Below, piece by piece: positions 27,075 to 38,056 of a stretch of 64,000 nucleotides of DNA. The translations under genes and the position numbers were made by a program. The notes below the pieces were generated by a model that worked only from the letters and a program-made list of their open reading frames with translations, had not been told where the DNA came from and searched no databases. How positions within the stretch are numbered: the first letter of the stretch is position 1; each line of letters starts with the position of its first letter. Source of the DNA: Cladopsammia gracilis (taxonomy: Eukaryota; Cnidaria; Anthozoa; Scleractinia; Dendrophylliidae). The stretch lies in NCBI GenBank assembly GCA_022457155.1, contig JAJGOT010000053.1:701001-765000 (forward strand). Direction: 5' to 3'.

Positions 27075-28734
27075 AGAGAGCATCACGTTTGGTGGCCCTG
27101 TGCATTGCGGTGCAAGACAGACTTTGTCCCTCGTGTAAAAACATTTTCCTGTACAAAGACACCTGTGAACCCATTTCTCTTGGAAAGAACCTGGTCGTTC
27201 AATCCAGTTTGTGCACAGTAAAAATCAAGCCATTGTCTATCTGGGATTGAATGCTATGCTCCTAGAAATCTTCTGTGCGTACCAACTACCCTAAGAAACT
27301 CTGATTTTCCATTGGCTCTTACTGGTACAAAGGAATACGATGTATGAATTTTGACCTTGGAACTACAGTCAGACCCCCTTAATAAGGTCACCAAAGGGAC
27401 AGACCAGACTGTCCGACGTATTATAGAGATGTCTGTATTATAGAAGTAGGGATCGTATGAAATTGGTGTCTTTGTGGCCAAGAGAACTTTCCCTAATGTC
27501 TGTATTTAAGGAAGATTTCTGTACGAAGAGGTTCCAGCAAGCTTTTAGCCAGCAGGGTCTCCAGGCATCCTGTGGATACGCACTTTTTGAAGAAATTCAT
27601 GAAAATTGCACCTAATCCTTTAAAAATTTATGATGGCAAATATCTTCAGGAAGGCCATTTTTCAATTTCTGGCTAAAAGCCTGGGTTCCAGTTTTCATTG
27701 TACTGCATAACTAGCCACCTATCTTCACAAAATAATACAATGAAGGCAGCCAAGCTGCACAGAAAAGGACAATGTTTCTTCCCGGCTTCCCTTTCCCGGC
27801 TTCCCTTTCCACTTGCACCCTTGACACTCTCTTGTTTTGACCCCTCTAGAATTCGGAATTATTTTTATATTAGTTTTGGATTACCCAACAGCCAGCAGGG
27901 GAAAATAAACAAAAAGAAGCCAGGAATATGAGAAAAATAAATCCAATGAAACGTTTTTGATCAAGGTCATTGGCATAAAATATTATTTAATTTGTATTCT
28001 TTTGTAATAAATGTACTGTTTCAATGTAAACTAACAGTGAACAATATTGATATTAAAATCAGATGTTGATTATTATAGTCTTTTGTTTGAAATTTTATTG
28101 ACAATTTCATCATCTTGCATGGCAATGAGGTACAGATTGTTTTATTTTTAGGGAGGGGAGGGAGGGGGGAGGGGAATGGGCAGTTACCAAACATTACTGA
28201 ATGGCTTTGCAGAAGAAAAAAAATGTAATGCTCCCTAAAATTATGTAAAAAGAAAAATCTTGTAAACAAGTGAAAAAAAAATTCATGCACAACATTTATT
28301 CATGAAGACAAATTTGTGTGGAAAATAATTTTTCACCCCACCCGCACAATAACTTGTCAATAACTTGTCAATAACTTGTCAATATTTTTTTGTGCAACTC
28401 CAAAGGTTCAATATCATGTGGTTCTTTTTCAGTTTTGTTTCAGGACTGATTCAGTGATAAAGATTGCATGGTTTCTATTTTTATTTTGTTTATCAGTTTA
28501 GCACTTAAAAGTGAGTAGCCCTGGGGGGTTCCAAATTAACCCTTTAAGCCCTTATATCAAAATTTAAATTCTCATTTCTAGTCCTGTACAAATCCTATAG
28601 AAGAAGTGTGGAGAAATTGTTTGGATATCAAGAGAACTCATCTTGTGTGATCATGTCCTTAATTCTCATGACCTTTTTTATTGCTAAGGCATTAATGTTA
28701 CAAGGAGAAATTTGATGCTGATCACTCTTGGGTC
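27075..28734. other. GINS1 3' untranslated and intergenic DNA
   Basis: No further exon recognised. AATAAA-type signals occur near 27935 and 28005. A 12-bp unit AATAACTTGTCA is repeated three times at about 28347-28383. A dispersed repeat at 28535-28733 has a second copy at about 34523-34690 (shared words GTGATCAT and CTCCTTAATT). Part of 27370-27445 looks like a DNA-transposon end fragment. Confidence 0.45.
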
Positions 28735-29191
28735 TTAAAGTGCACCTAACCCCAAAATGTTTTTGGCTTAATCAACTCTATGTACGTTGAAAAGTTGAAT
28801 AGTTAAATATTTCTTGTTTTTAACGTCGCGTTAGTGAGTTAGAGATTTGAATTTACAAAATGCTAATTAGATGACGTAGATTCGGGAATTTGCCATTATT
28901 TATACGTCAATTAACAATACGCAGTATACAACTTAAGGAAAATCAATTTGAAAAATACCAAATATAAACTGTGGATAGTCAATTGATTTGTAAAAAATAT
29001 TACTTGGAGGTAAAAACAAGTAGTTGTATAATAAATGATTCCCGAATCTACGTCATCTAATTAGCATTTTGTAAATTCAAATCTCTATAACTCGACGTTA
29101 AAAACAAGAAATATTTAAGTTTTCAACTTTTCAACGTACATAGAGTTGATTAAGCCAAAAAAAAAACATTTTGGGGTTAGGTGCACTTTAA
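28735..29191. mobile_element. TTAA-type MITE with long inverted repeats
   Basis: The ends TTAAAGTGCACCTAACCCC and the reverse complement extend into about 150-bp arms with few differences. The left and right edges are TTAA, the target of piggyBac-like and Kolobok-like elements. Confidence 0.75.
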
Positions 29192-30206
29192 AGGGTTACA
29201 ACAGGGGTGATGTTAGAAATTTTGAAAGGAACACTATTTTAAAAAAAGTTTCAGAACTTTGTTCTGTGGAATGATTGCTTTTGACAACTACTGTAATTTT
29301 TGTTTCCTGGCTTAAAAGTAATAGTCGTTTTAAATTTAAACACACGAAACAACGAATATCCCTGTGACTTGTATATGGGAGTTCTTCAACCCGGAAAAGG
29401 AGGGGCGGGGGGGGGGGTGGGTGGGGGTTAAAACAATAAAAAGAGTTTGCATTCTAAGTTTAAACACAAAGCAGTGTCAAAACACAATTTTTTTTAAAGG
29501 AACAATGATTGCCACATTAAATTCAAACCATTTATAGATTTTATAATCCAGGTAACCTGCTTGGAAAACGGAATTGAAGATTGCGTGACGAGCCAAATAC
29601 ACTTTACGGTATTTCGACGTCATTTCAGTTCTTTTGGTGTTGAACCTCTCATATTCCGCAAATGAGATTATTTCTTTATCTTACTTTCAGTTTTTGTGCA
29701 CGTGTGTGTGTTTGGCTGGGGTAGGGTAGGAGGATTGTAGCACATGCAACTACGCATAAAACGGCCAGGGACATCTAACAAATGCTACGATTGCGTGACT
29801 CACTGGGATTTTACAATTTTTAAAGCACATGAAAAATGCTTGAACTAGTTCGATAGTTTCAGGTGAAAGGTGCGTGGTACAGATAATAATTAGCTATTAG
29901 ATGTGCTTGGGGTCGTAAAAATGTTTTTATTAAATTGTAAACATTACTGAAGGGTGACTAATTAAAGGGTTTCGCTGTAGCGGGTTCTAGCGGGTTCTAG
30001 CGGGTTCTAGCGTGATTCAGTTGCGTGACATGACTCAGGCAGCCTATCGTTGCCCGTTGCAGATCTGTAACAGGACCGTTCCATGAAACAAAACAAGACA
30101 AGTACATTGTTTTCTATTTATACTGTGCAATCCTGCTTCCTGTTTTCATCGATTGCAATATTAATCACTCTTACTGCAGCGTCATTTTATACGCGCACAT
30201 ACGGCA
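29192..30206. other. intergenic DNA upstream of the YkuD-type gene
   Basis: No exon seen. There is a G-run at 29400-29418, an 11-bp tandem TAGCGGGTTC(T) repeated about four times at 29977-30012, and GT-rich DNA near 29703. The promoter of the downstream gene should lie in the last few hundred bases; I cannot assign elements. Confidence 0.4.
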
Positions 30207-33200
30207 ATGTTCGATCCTAAAGCTTTTATTTGGCTTCTTGTTTCTCTCTACAGTGTAGCCACAATGCCTGCACAAGTTGTAAGTTTTCCAGCGCCTTTCA
30301 CAAGGGTGTTATCTTTAAAGGATCCGCCGATGGAGGGTAAGGAGATATGTCGTTGTTTACAAAGCAAATGATCCAAGCACTGACTATAATACACAAACTG
30401 CTTTGCGATAGCCTGCATAGATGTAATAGGCAATAAATCTGCACCAGACGGTTCTTTACGACTTAATTTTTTTAATGAAGGAAAAATGAAAGAACAAAAA
30501 ATTTGATTAGAAATCTGTACGCAGACATCTCGTACTCCTTCCAGTGTCCCATTTTGGGAGGTAATATGACTCCGCATGCTGCCCTTTCGTTTCGTTTCGC
30601 CACTAACTGTGATTTGCAGTCTGTTTCGTACCATAAGCCCCCTTTTTCCTCTTTCGCGGAAATGCGGTTTCATACAAAGAACCAAAAATTGGCTTTTGTG
30701 AGGCGCCACTTCTCCAAAGAAAGTAAGAATTGTTTGCAGTCAGTCCACTGCAAATCTCAATGAAGTTGCCTGCGTGGCAGTCGTTTCCAAGGACGACTGC
30801 TACGCCGGCTAGAATGAAGAAAGCTGTGAAAAGGCCTTCAAACCCACAGGGACCAGAGGAGCTCTATGTGATCGTACAAGACGATATTTTCTTCAAATCG
30901 TCGCCGTCAATCTCCTCTTTTCCCTATTTCCGCGCGTGCTATTTCAAGGCAGAGATAGATCGGAGGTAACAGTAGTCATAATTTTATTCAGTTTCACCAT
31001 TATTTCCAAAACGAGAAGAGAGAACTGAGTAAAAACAGATCATTAAGTGCCCCCCGCCCCCCATCCTTGGGTCAGGGTGTGGGAGATCCTTTGTAGGGCC
31101 TATGGGACCCTAACCATGTGAGGGATAATAATGCGGCAGAACCATAAAAAAAAAAAATTACCTTGTGATAGGAGACGTTTTTTTCGGACTTTGGTTTGAC
31201 AGTGGAGTGGGTGGAACAAGAGCTGTAAAAAAACATCTGCTAGTGCAGGCTACATTGTGCAGTTCCAGAAAATATCCATACTCCCCCCACGGAAGGTTTT
31301 TTGTTTAGCACCCCCCGTCCCCCCAGGAAATTCCAGTTTAGCTTCATACTTTGCTTCTAAAATGTTGGCCTTTAAGACCCCCCTCCCCCTAGGAATTTCC
31401 AATGACCTTCTATGGGGTGGGTATGGATTTTTTCTGGAACTGCACATTATTAAATTTGAATATCATTGATAGCTGTGTATTTATTTACAGGAAAAGATGT
31501 TGTGATCCTACAAAATCTGCTGTTGAGGTCACCATTTGTGAAACCTATTGAAACAACAGGCTTTTATGATGATAAAACAGAGAATGCTGTAGCTAGTTAC
31601 CAAGAAGGAAATGGCTTACCCAGGTATAGTGTACAATGGATTAGCCACTCCCTAATCAATTAAGGGAAGTGGGCTGTCTTCTATTGTGTGTACTACAATT
31701 TATTCAATATTTAACTTTATTGCTTCCATCACCTATACTAATACATTGTTTACACAACATTCCTTTTTTTTTCAGCACTGGTATATTTGATGATGCAACA
31801 GCTACTCTCGTCTTGGAGCAGCTGATGTACGATGGATATCGAGATGATGGCACTGTGGCAGCTGGATATAAATTTAAGGTAATTTAACCAAGGTATTGAG
31901 CTGTACTGGTATCACTTGATATTCAACAAGTCAGATCTCTCCCTCCCATTCATGCTGTTTAAGGTGCTTTTTAAGCTATTTAAATCTATTGTTTTTACCA
32001 GTATCTAATAAACAGGTATGATTTTAATTTGTAGGTTCATGTTCCTGTGTATAAAGATCGCACAAAAGAAACAAATGCCACACTGTTTGACTCCAACAAT
32101 CAGGTAGGACTTGTAGCCTTGCTGGCAGAAACAATGGATAATTTTTGGAAGTTAAAGGGGCAGTATCACGAGGTTCCACGCGCGGCACTGTTCATTATTC
32201 TTGCACCGGAATTTTGGACATATCTCTGTTAAAAGTGATTTTTTTCCGGCTATCAAAACAGACTTTTTGATCCAACAAATACCTCCACTTCTCGACAGCC
32301 TTTTTGAATTTGCCGAATCAAACTTGAAAATGTCGGCCCAGTTTTCAAGTTTCACCCTCGTGATACTGCCCCTTTAAGGGATTATCAAAACCTCGAAACT
32401 TAATTTAATTTATTAACAAAACATCAAGAACAACTAAAATTAACCTTATTGTTTCGTATTCAAAGAGATGACTCTTAGAGCCCTTTGATTAATATTGATT
32501 TCCTTGAGTTATCTTTTCAATCTAGGCAAGGTTCACATTTCTAGCACGCTGTCATGGCGTTACAGATCCTACAACTGGTAAAGCGGTAAACCAACTCACA
32601 AGAAACGGCAACACCCCAACAGGATTAGTGGTATGTTGCATTGCTATAATAATAAATAATAATAAAACTGATATATTTTATACAGGGTGCATTCTCACAG
32701 AACATGGCTTTCAGAATGGCCCTGATAAAAGAAATAAATGTGATAAAAAGTTAAAATAAATAATACTACATTCCTATGTGTCTAATAAGTGTGATAACAT
32801 GCAGTCTTGTTATAATTGTGTAAAAAATTATACACTGTTACTAGACAAGTGTACATCTGTTACACAAGGAATATATTGAACATTTGAAAATTTCCAGTAT
32901 ATTTAATTGTTTACTTTTAGACATTTGACCTAAATAGTCCTGAGCCAGATCCCAAAGCATATGGACCGTAAGTACTGTTAGATTGTGCTATTTCAGCTAC
33001 CTAGAAAAAGTTAAACTATATATTACTATGATTTTGCATGTATTTTTAATTTATCACCTAACTTGAAGATGGGTCATGTTTAGTATCATTTTTTTTCTTA
33101 TTAGATATCCAGTGATTAGAGCAGTTAAGGGGCTAAAAGGTAGGGATCACTGTAAGGTTAAGTCCATGTTTAATCCAACTGATTGAACAAGCCATGAGAC

Positions 33201-35408
33201 TACTTAAAATTAATGGATAGATTCTTCTTTCCCTAACATTAAATGGCTAAGAACATTGCTTCTCCCACCTGGATGGGATCCTAGCCTACTGTGGCATTAT
33301 CCCAAGCAATACATTTGCCAGCCTGTAAATCTGAGCAAATGTATTGCGTTTCTTGTTACGATTTTTCCGTGTAGTTTCTGGTCGAGATTCGACAACTACG
33401 ACCTCCTGAATAGTGTCAGATTTCCATATTACTGATATATTTAAGGTCAGTCAAAGCTAAGAAACTCACAGCTGTTATATCCACAGGGAATGTTGCAATT
33501 GGCAAAAACAAAGACGACACTTTCCTGAGTGACTACAGAAGTGGAATTCTACTGCACACAGGAGAGTGGGCAAACTGGAAACCATCAGAGCCAATGCCAA
33601 ATAGGTCAGTTGTGCTTGCAGTATTAACTGTTTTACCATTAGCTAGCACTATTATTTTAGGCTTTTTATTTTATTTTTTCTTTATATTTTTTCTTTTCTT
33701 TTCTCATACACCCTTTTGATCTTTATTTTTTTGCCCATGGAGTTGGTGGTGATTGAAATATTATCCATACCCAGTTCTCACAGCTTTCACACTTTATAGA
33801 CACACTACTGACTCCTTTGTTCAACACATTGTTTTACAAAACCTTTCCAACTCTTAATATTGCAGTAAAGCAATCTCTCACAAGTTTACCGGTAAATAAT
33901 TAAAATTTTAACTGCAAAAGGTTCCCAAATACAGGTTGCATATCAGTATATGGTTAACACATAAACATGTAAAGGGCATAATAACAGCAATTTCACCGCT
34001 ATTTAAATTGATTCAAGAAAAACACATTGTTTTAAAAAATTCAAAAACATGTTTTACAACTCTTATAGTGCCTTGTTAGGGGGTATGTTTGAGGTGGGGA
34101 GGTGCATATTAATTCAAGAAACCAATAGTTAGTGATTTTGTAAGCTACACTTAGACCATAATTTTGTTCAACAGTGATGGCTGCATTCATGTACACCCCA
34201 TGGACTTACTTAAAATTGACAATATCCTGGTCAATGAACTGGGCGTGGTCATACACACCAACCCCTTTGGCGAGAACCCGTACCCCTACACTCCTCAAGG
34301 CCTACTCTCTGTTGAACAGATTGATTGAGTTTCAACTATTCAACAAACAAAAGTGGATCAACATAAACTAGTGCTTTGAAGTTCACTGCACTTTGTGGAA
34401 TCTTGGTCAATAACATTTGGGACACTTGGTTGTAACACTACATTCATTGCTATTTAATACTAAAAGTTAACCATTGACAGTTTCAACTTAAAGACCTCCC
34501 CTCCTAAAAGGTGCTTTTTAACCCTTTAATCCTCAGTATCAAAGTACAAATTCTCCTTTCTTATAGAAGGAGTGGGGAGAAGTTGTTAAACTATCAAGAG
34601 AATTCATCTTGGGTGATCATCTCCTTAATTGTCATGATATCTCTGAATGATTTAGCATTGATATTAATCACTAAAATGGGATAAAGTGAAACATGGATCT
34701 ACAAGTGTCCCAATAATAATTTGTAACCAAGAGGTTGTTTCAAGTTGTACACAGATCTTTAAATTATTTCATGAATACTAAATGTCATGTATAGAAAAGA
34801 ACAAATAAAGTGCAATGGTTTCTCATCAGTTGGGCTGTTATTGATATTTTTTTAAAGAAAATTAAAAATGATATAATATATCAAAATGTCCACAATACTC
34901 GCTTTTAAATACCGGTAGTATTTTAAATCTTAAAAGATTTAAGGCTAAGGTTTTACTTTCTTTCAACATTTAGCCTTGTAAATAGTATTTTATACACAGC
35001 TATTTCAATTAACATTGTCAGATTAAAGCCAAGACCGCAAGGTAGTATGGGTTAGGGTTAATAGCCATTGCATAAAAATCCCACACTGCCTTGCAGTATT
35101 GGCTTTCACCTTTTTCATCCGACAACGTTAATTGAAATAGCTGTATATCAAAGTCATATGAGTATGGTAACATGTTAAGACTGCCCTACTAAAAATTGAC
35201 CTGTAAGCTCCAGCCCTCTTCTTAGTTCATTATTTTGTTTTGCCATTATATTAACAGTCACGGTTGCATCCATGCACACCCTGAAGACTTGAAGAAGATT
35301 GATGACATTCTTCAAGAACTTGGCGTCATCATTAGACCAAATACCCTTGGAAAATTGCCTTACCCTTACCAGCCACAAGGACTGCTTTCAGTTGAAGAGA
35401 TTCAGTAA
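30207..35408 (+). CDS. secreted PGBD-YkuD (L,D-transpeptidase-like) protein with two alternative last exons
   Basis: Common exons are 30207-30336, 31491-31623, 31776-31878, 32035-32103, 32526-32630, 32921-32967, 33105-33139 and 33487-33604. The last exon is either 34175-34328 or 35258-35408. All junctions are GT-AG, phases agree, and products are about 297 or 296 residues. Exon 1 encodes a hydrophobic signal peptide (FIWLLVSLYSVATMPA). Exons 1-3 encode a peptidoglycan-binding type 1 domain (GKDVVILQNLL, GFYDDKTENAVASYQ, STGIFDDATA). The later part contains LLHTGEW, a 15-residue gap to Ser, and S-x-G-C-I-H, matching the His...SHGC catalytic motif of YkuD L,D-transpeptidases, which cross-link bacterial peptidoglycan. 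Introns show this is a resident animal gene. A bacterial origin and a role toward symbionts or pathogens are inference. Confidence 0.8.
31256..31446. mobile_element. 190-bp MITE, copy 2 of 3
   Basis: It has the same ends as 1449-1638 (TGTGCAGTTCCAGAAAA / TTTTCTGGAACTGCACA). It lies in intron 1 of the YkuD-type gene, 44 bp before exon 2. Confidence 0.75.
32152..32377. mobile_element. TTAA-flanked MITE
   Basis: TTAAAGGGGCAGTATCACGA and its inverted copy at the right end enclose about 180 bp. TTAA stands at both edges. It lies in an intron of the YkuD-type gene. Confidence 0.75.
34175..34328 (+). CDS. alternative last exon A of the YkuD-type gene (SDGC)
   Basis: Preceded by TTCAACAG, it joins in phase to 33604 so that the split codon gives Ser, then DGCIHVHPMDLLKIDNIL, and ends in TGA after SVEQID. 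The usual His of the SHGC motif is Asp here; the catalytic Cys is kept. An AATAAA lies near 34803. Confidence 0.75.
34523..34690. repeat. dispersed repeat, second copy
   Basis: Similar in the same orientation to 28535-28733 (shared text around TCTTGGGTGATCATCTCCTTAA). No ends or coding capacity seen. Confidence 0.5.
34995..35147. mobile_element. small MITE between the two alternative exons
   Basis: Inverted ends ACAGCTATTTCAATTAACA and the complement at 35127-35145 enclose a short, partly inverted centre (CCGCAAGGTAGTATGGG / CCCACACTGCCTTGCAGT). Confidence 0.65.
35258..35408 (+). CDS. alternative last exon B of the YkuD-type gene (SHGC)
   Basis: Preceded by TTAACAG, it is in the same phase as exon A. 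It gives SHGCIHAHPEDLKKIDDIL and ends TAA after SVEEIQ. The canonical Ser-His-Gly-Cys is intact. The remainder aligns with exon A along its whole length, so the two arose by tandem exon duplication. Confidence 0.78.
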
Positions 35409-35845
35409 TTAACCAAGAGTGCCAAAAATGAAAATTCAAGAAAAAGCCCAAATTTAATTTTGTAAAATATTGAAAAACAAATAGAACCATGCAAAAGTAC
35501 TGCTGAAGAGGTTTCATTTGAATGGTCACATCATAGGATTTCTTCAACAGACTCAAAAGTTAGATTAAATTACACTACACGTCTAGATAATTGACTCTGG
35601 GAGTGAAACGGTTAACCACATTTGTTTGTGAATTACTTTTTTTTTATTACTTTTATGATCCAGCAGATGCATAACTTGAATTGTCATGACTCTACATACC
35701 GTATGGGCCTGTTAGTATGAGCTTCTTTAACTGGGCTGGCCAATACAATGCAAAATCTTGTCTCATAACTTACTACTAATAAGTGCCCTTGTAAAAGTTT
35801 TGATGTGTTCATTGGCCCTGTTTCTTTTTTTGGGATCGCAGTGAC

Positions 35846-35920
35846 TAGCCTGCGAGCAAGCTCTCGGGCTCGAGTTTGGGGGAGGGAAACCCCGAGCCCA
35901 AGAGCTTGCTCGCAGGCTAT
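35846..35920. mobile_element. 75-bp palindromic mini-element
   Basis: TAGCCTGCGAGCAAGCTCT and its inverted copy enclose a short centre. GCAGTGAC occurs on both sides (35838-35845 and 35921-35928), consistent with an 8-bp target duplication. Confidence 0.7.
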
Positions 35921-35999
35921 GCAGTGACCTGCCTGGAATACTTTTAGACACAATAGCACTAGTGATAATGATAATAATAATAGAATTACAAGAAACACA

Positions 36000-38056
36000 C
36001 CTCACGAGTGAGTGAGGATAAAAATTCTTCTATCCTATTTCTCAAATTTTCTAGATCGAAACATGTATAGTGTGGCTGCAGTACTGATACAAGGATTTTT
36101 AGATTATACATTGTAGTCACTATCTCTCTTCTCATTGGCTTTAAGAGCCTACAGTTAATTCTGGAAATCAGCTGTTCACTCTAATCTAGCAGATTTATAG
36201 TGAATAATCTGTAAATTGCACATTCAGTGTCAAGTTCACAGGTAAGTGAATTATATTCCTCTTGGAAAATACCGGTAATAAAATAATATTAGATTTGGTT
36301 TTTGTGATATCTGGAATAATGAAGGTCTCTTTAAGTTTTACAACACTTACCCTGACCTTCGTTATTCCAGATATCACAAAAACCTTATCCGATAATAAGT
36401 AATAAGTAATAGTAATTGGACTGAGTGGAGGACAATTCAGGGAGTAATCGGGTGAGTAATTTCAAATTGGCTGAGCACGTAGCGCGAGGATGATTTAAAA
36501 TTACGAGCACGATTACTCCTGAATTGTACGACACGAAGTTCGATTACTAATTAATCGCATCAATAACAAAATTAGAGATTAAAAGTCTATGTGGACTTTT
36601 TCGCACTCAAAACGTCCAGGATATTTTCTATCAGTTTGAAAGTAAGGGAAAAAAAATTAACCAATTTGAGTGCAACTGATTGATGCGCACGCAACGTAGG
36701 TGTCCAATTACAGCTATTGGATAGCTGTAATTGGACACCCACGTGACCCGTGCCAATTACGTAAGTAATAGGCGTGCGGATGACCAATCACAATCGAGAA
36801 TTTTGTTATTGGTATGATTATGTTTATAATTACAATAAATATTATACTGGGTTTAGTTGATATTGTCTGCTAACTTGGCCAGCTCAGTTACCAGTGTCAT
36901 TTGAACAGGCCCTCAGTCAACTAAGGAAGATGTAATACATGTACACATTTAAAGTGAATAAAAGTTGTATAACTGAAAATTGTTTATGGGCACTTTCTTC
37001 AGCTTTTAAAGTCACAAAGATTTTCCAATACCCATTCTAATCAATTCTACAGGTCTGTTTTTGCATCTAAACTGCCGCCTTTTATTTTATATGAAACAAA
37101 CTCGCAAAATTTACAATAAGCTTGACAGTTATGTTTCCCCCCTTTGGTGGCAAGTTACAGTAAATTGTGTTCAAGTTTTCCAGTATATGTGATATCACAA
37201 TAAAGCTAAAGCACAAAATAAATTGTACAGTCATGTACACGTAATTGCATTATTAGGTACTTACATTTTCATTAACTAAACCAAATAATATTATGACATC
37301 TTCCTTGTATGTACCAAATTATAGTATCATTCATCCATTATAAATCATGCCAAAAAAAACAAAGCTGACTTCATGATAGCTTATTGCAGGATGTTAAATA
37401 TAAAAATCGAAATACTTTCCAAAGTTTTAAAATGTAAGGTTTAACTTTCGTTGTGATAGTTGTTCTAGTTAAAAATTAAAATACTGCTCTGTCTGAATAC
37501 TAATTTTTCTATTCAATGCAGGCACAAATAAATATTTGAGTTTGCAGTGGGTTGAATAGTTGAGTATTGTCAAAGTGTGCCTAATAATATTATTAAATAA
37601 CAGAAATCCTACACAACATACTGACCATAATACATATTGTGTAGCTCTACCCTACATGTATAACACCCAAGCATAGTTGAACTTTCCCTAATAAGAACCT
37701 AGATTATTTCATGAAAAGTTTACTTGCAGGGGTTTTCTTTCATTCTTTTCAGGTGGGGCACTGGCTAATATAAATTGGCCAGCGATTTCTTGCTACTTGT
37801 CAATTGTTTAGTTGAAAACTCAATTACCTGCAAGTAACTGTCTGTGTGACGAATAACAATCTTACAATCTATATGGCTATAACTCACTTGACCGTTCACG
37901 AGTTAAAAATGAAACCCTACTGGAGCAAGATCTTTGTTAAACTATTCTGACACTGTTTTGTACCAGTACTGTTTCATTCTGAGTTGACATTTTACTGTAT
38001 AACAACTAGCAAGGTACTGTAATATAACTATTCATTTAATTAATTATTTGCCAGTA
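36000..38056. other. intergenic DNA with several palindromes
   Basis: No gene recognised between the YkuD-type gene and the end of POMT2. 36297-36384 is a hairpin with about 31-bp arms (GGTTTTTGTGATATCTGGAA). 36410-36560 is partly inverted around ATTACTC. 36699-36739 is a perfect 19-bp stem with a 3-nt loop. The remainder is AT-rich without structure I can name. Confidence 0.5.

Noticed and set aside
30248..30709. 153-residue minus-strand frame over exon 1 of the YkuD-type gene
   Set aside because: Its opposite strand carries a signal peptide exon with correct splice phase; the minus frame has no recognisable domain.
30207..35408. Bacterial contamination as source of the PGBD-YkuD gene
   Set aside because: The domains are split by many GT-AG introns containing coral-type MITEs, and the neighbours are animal genes.
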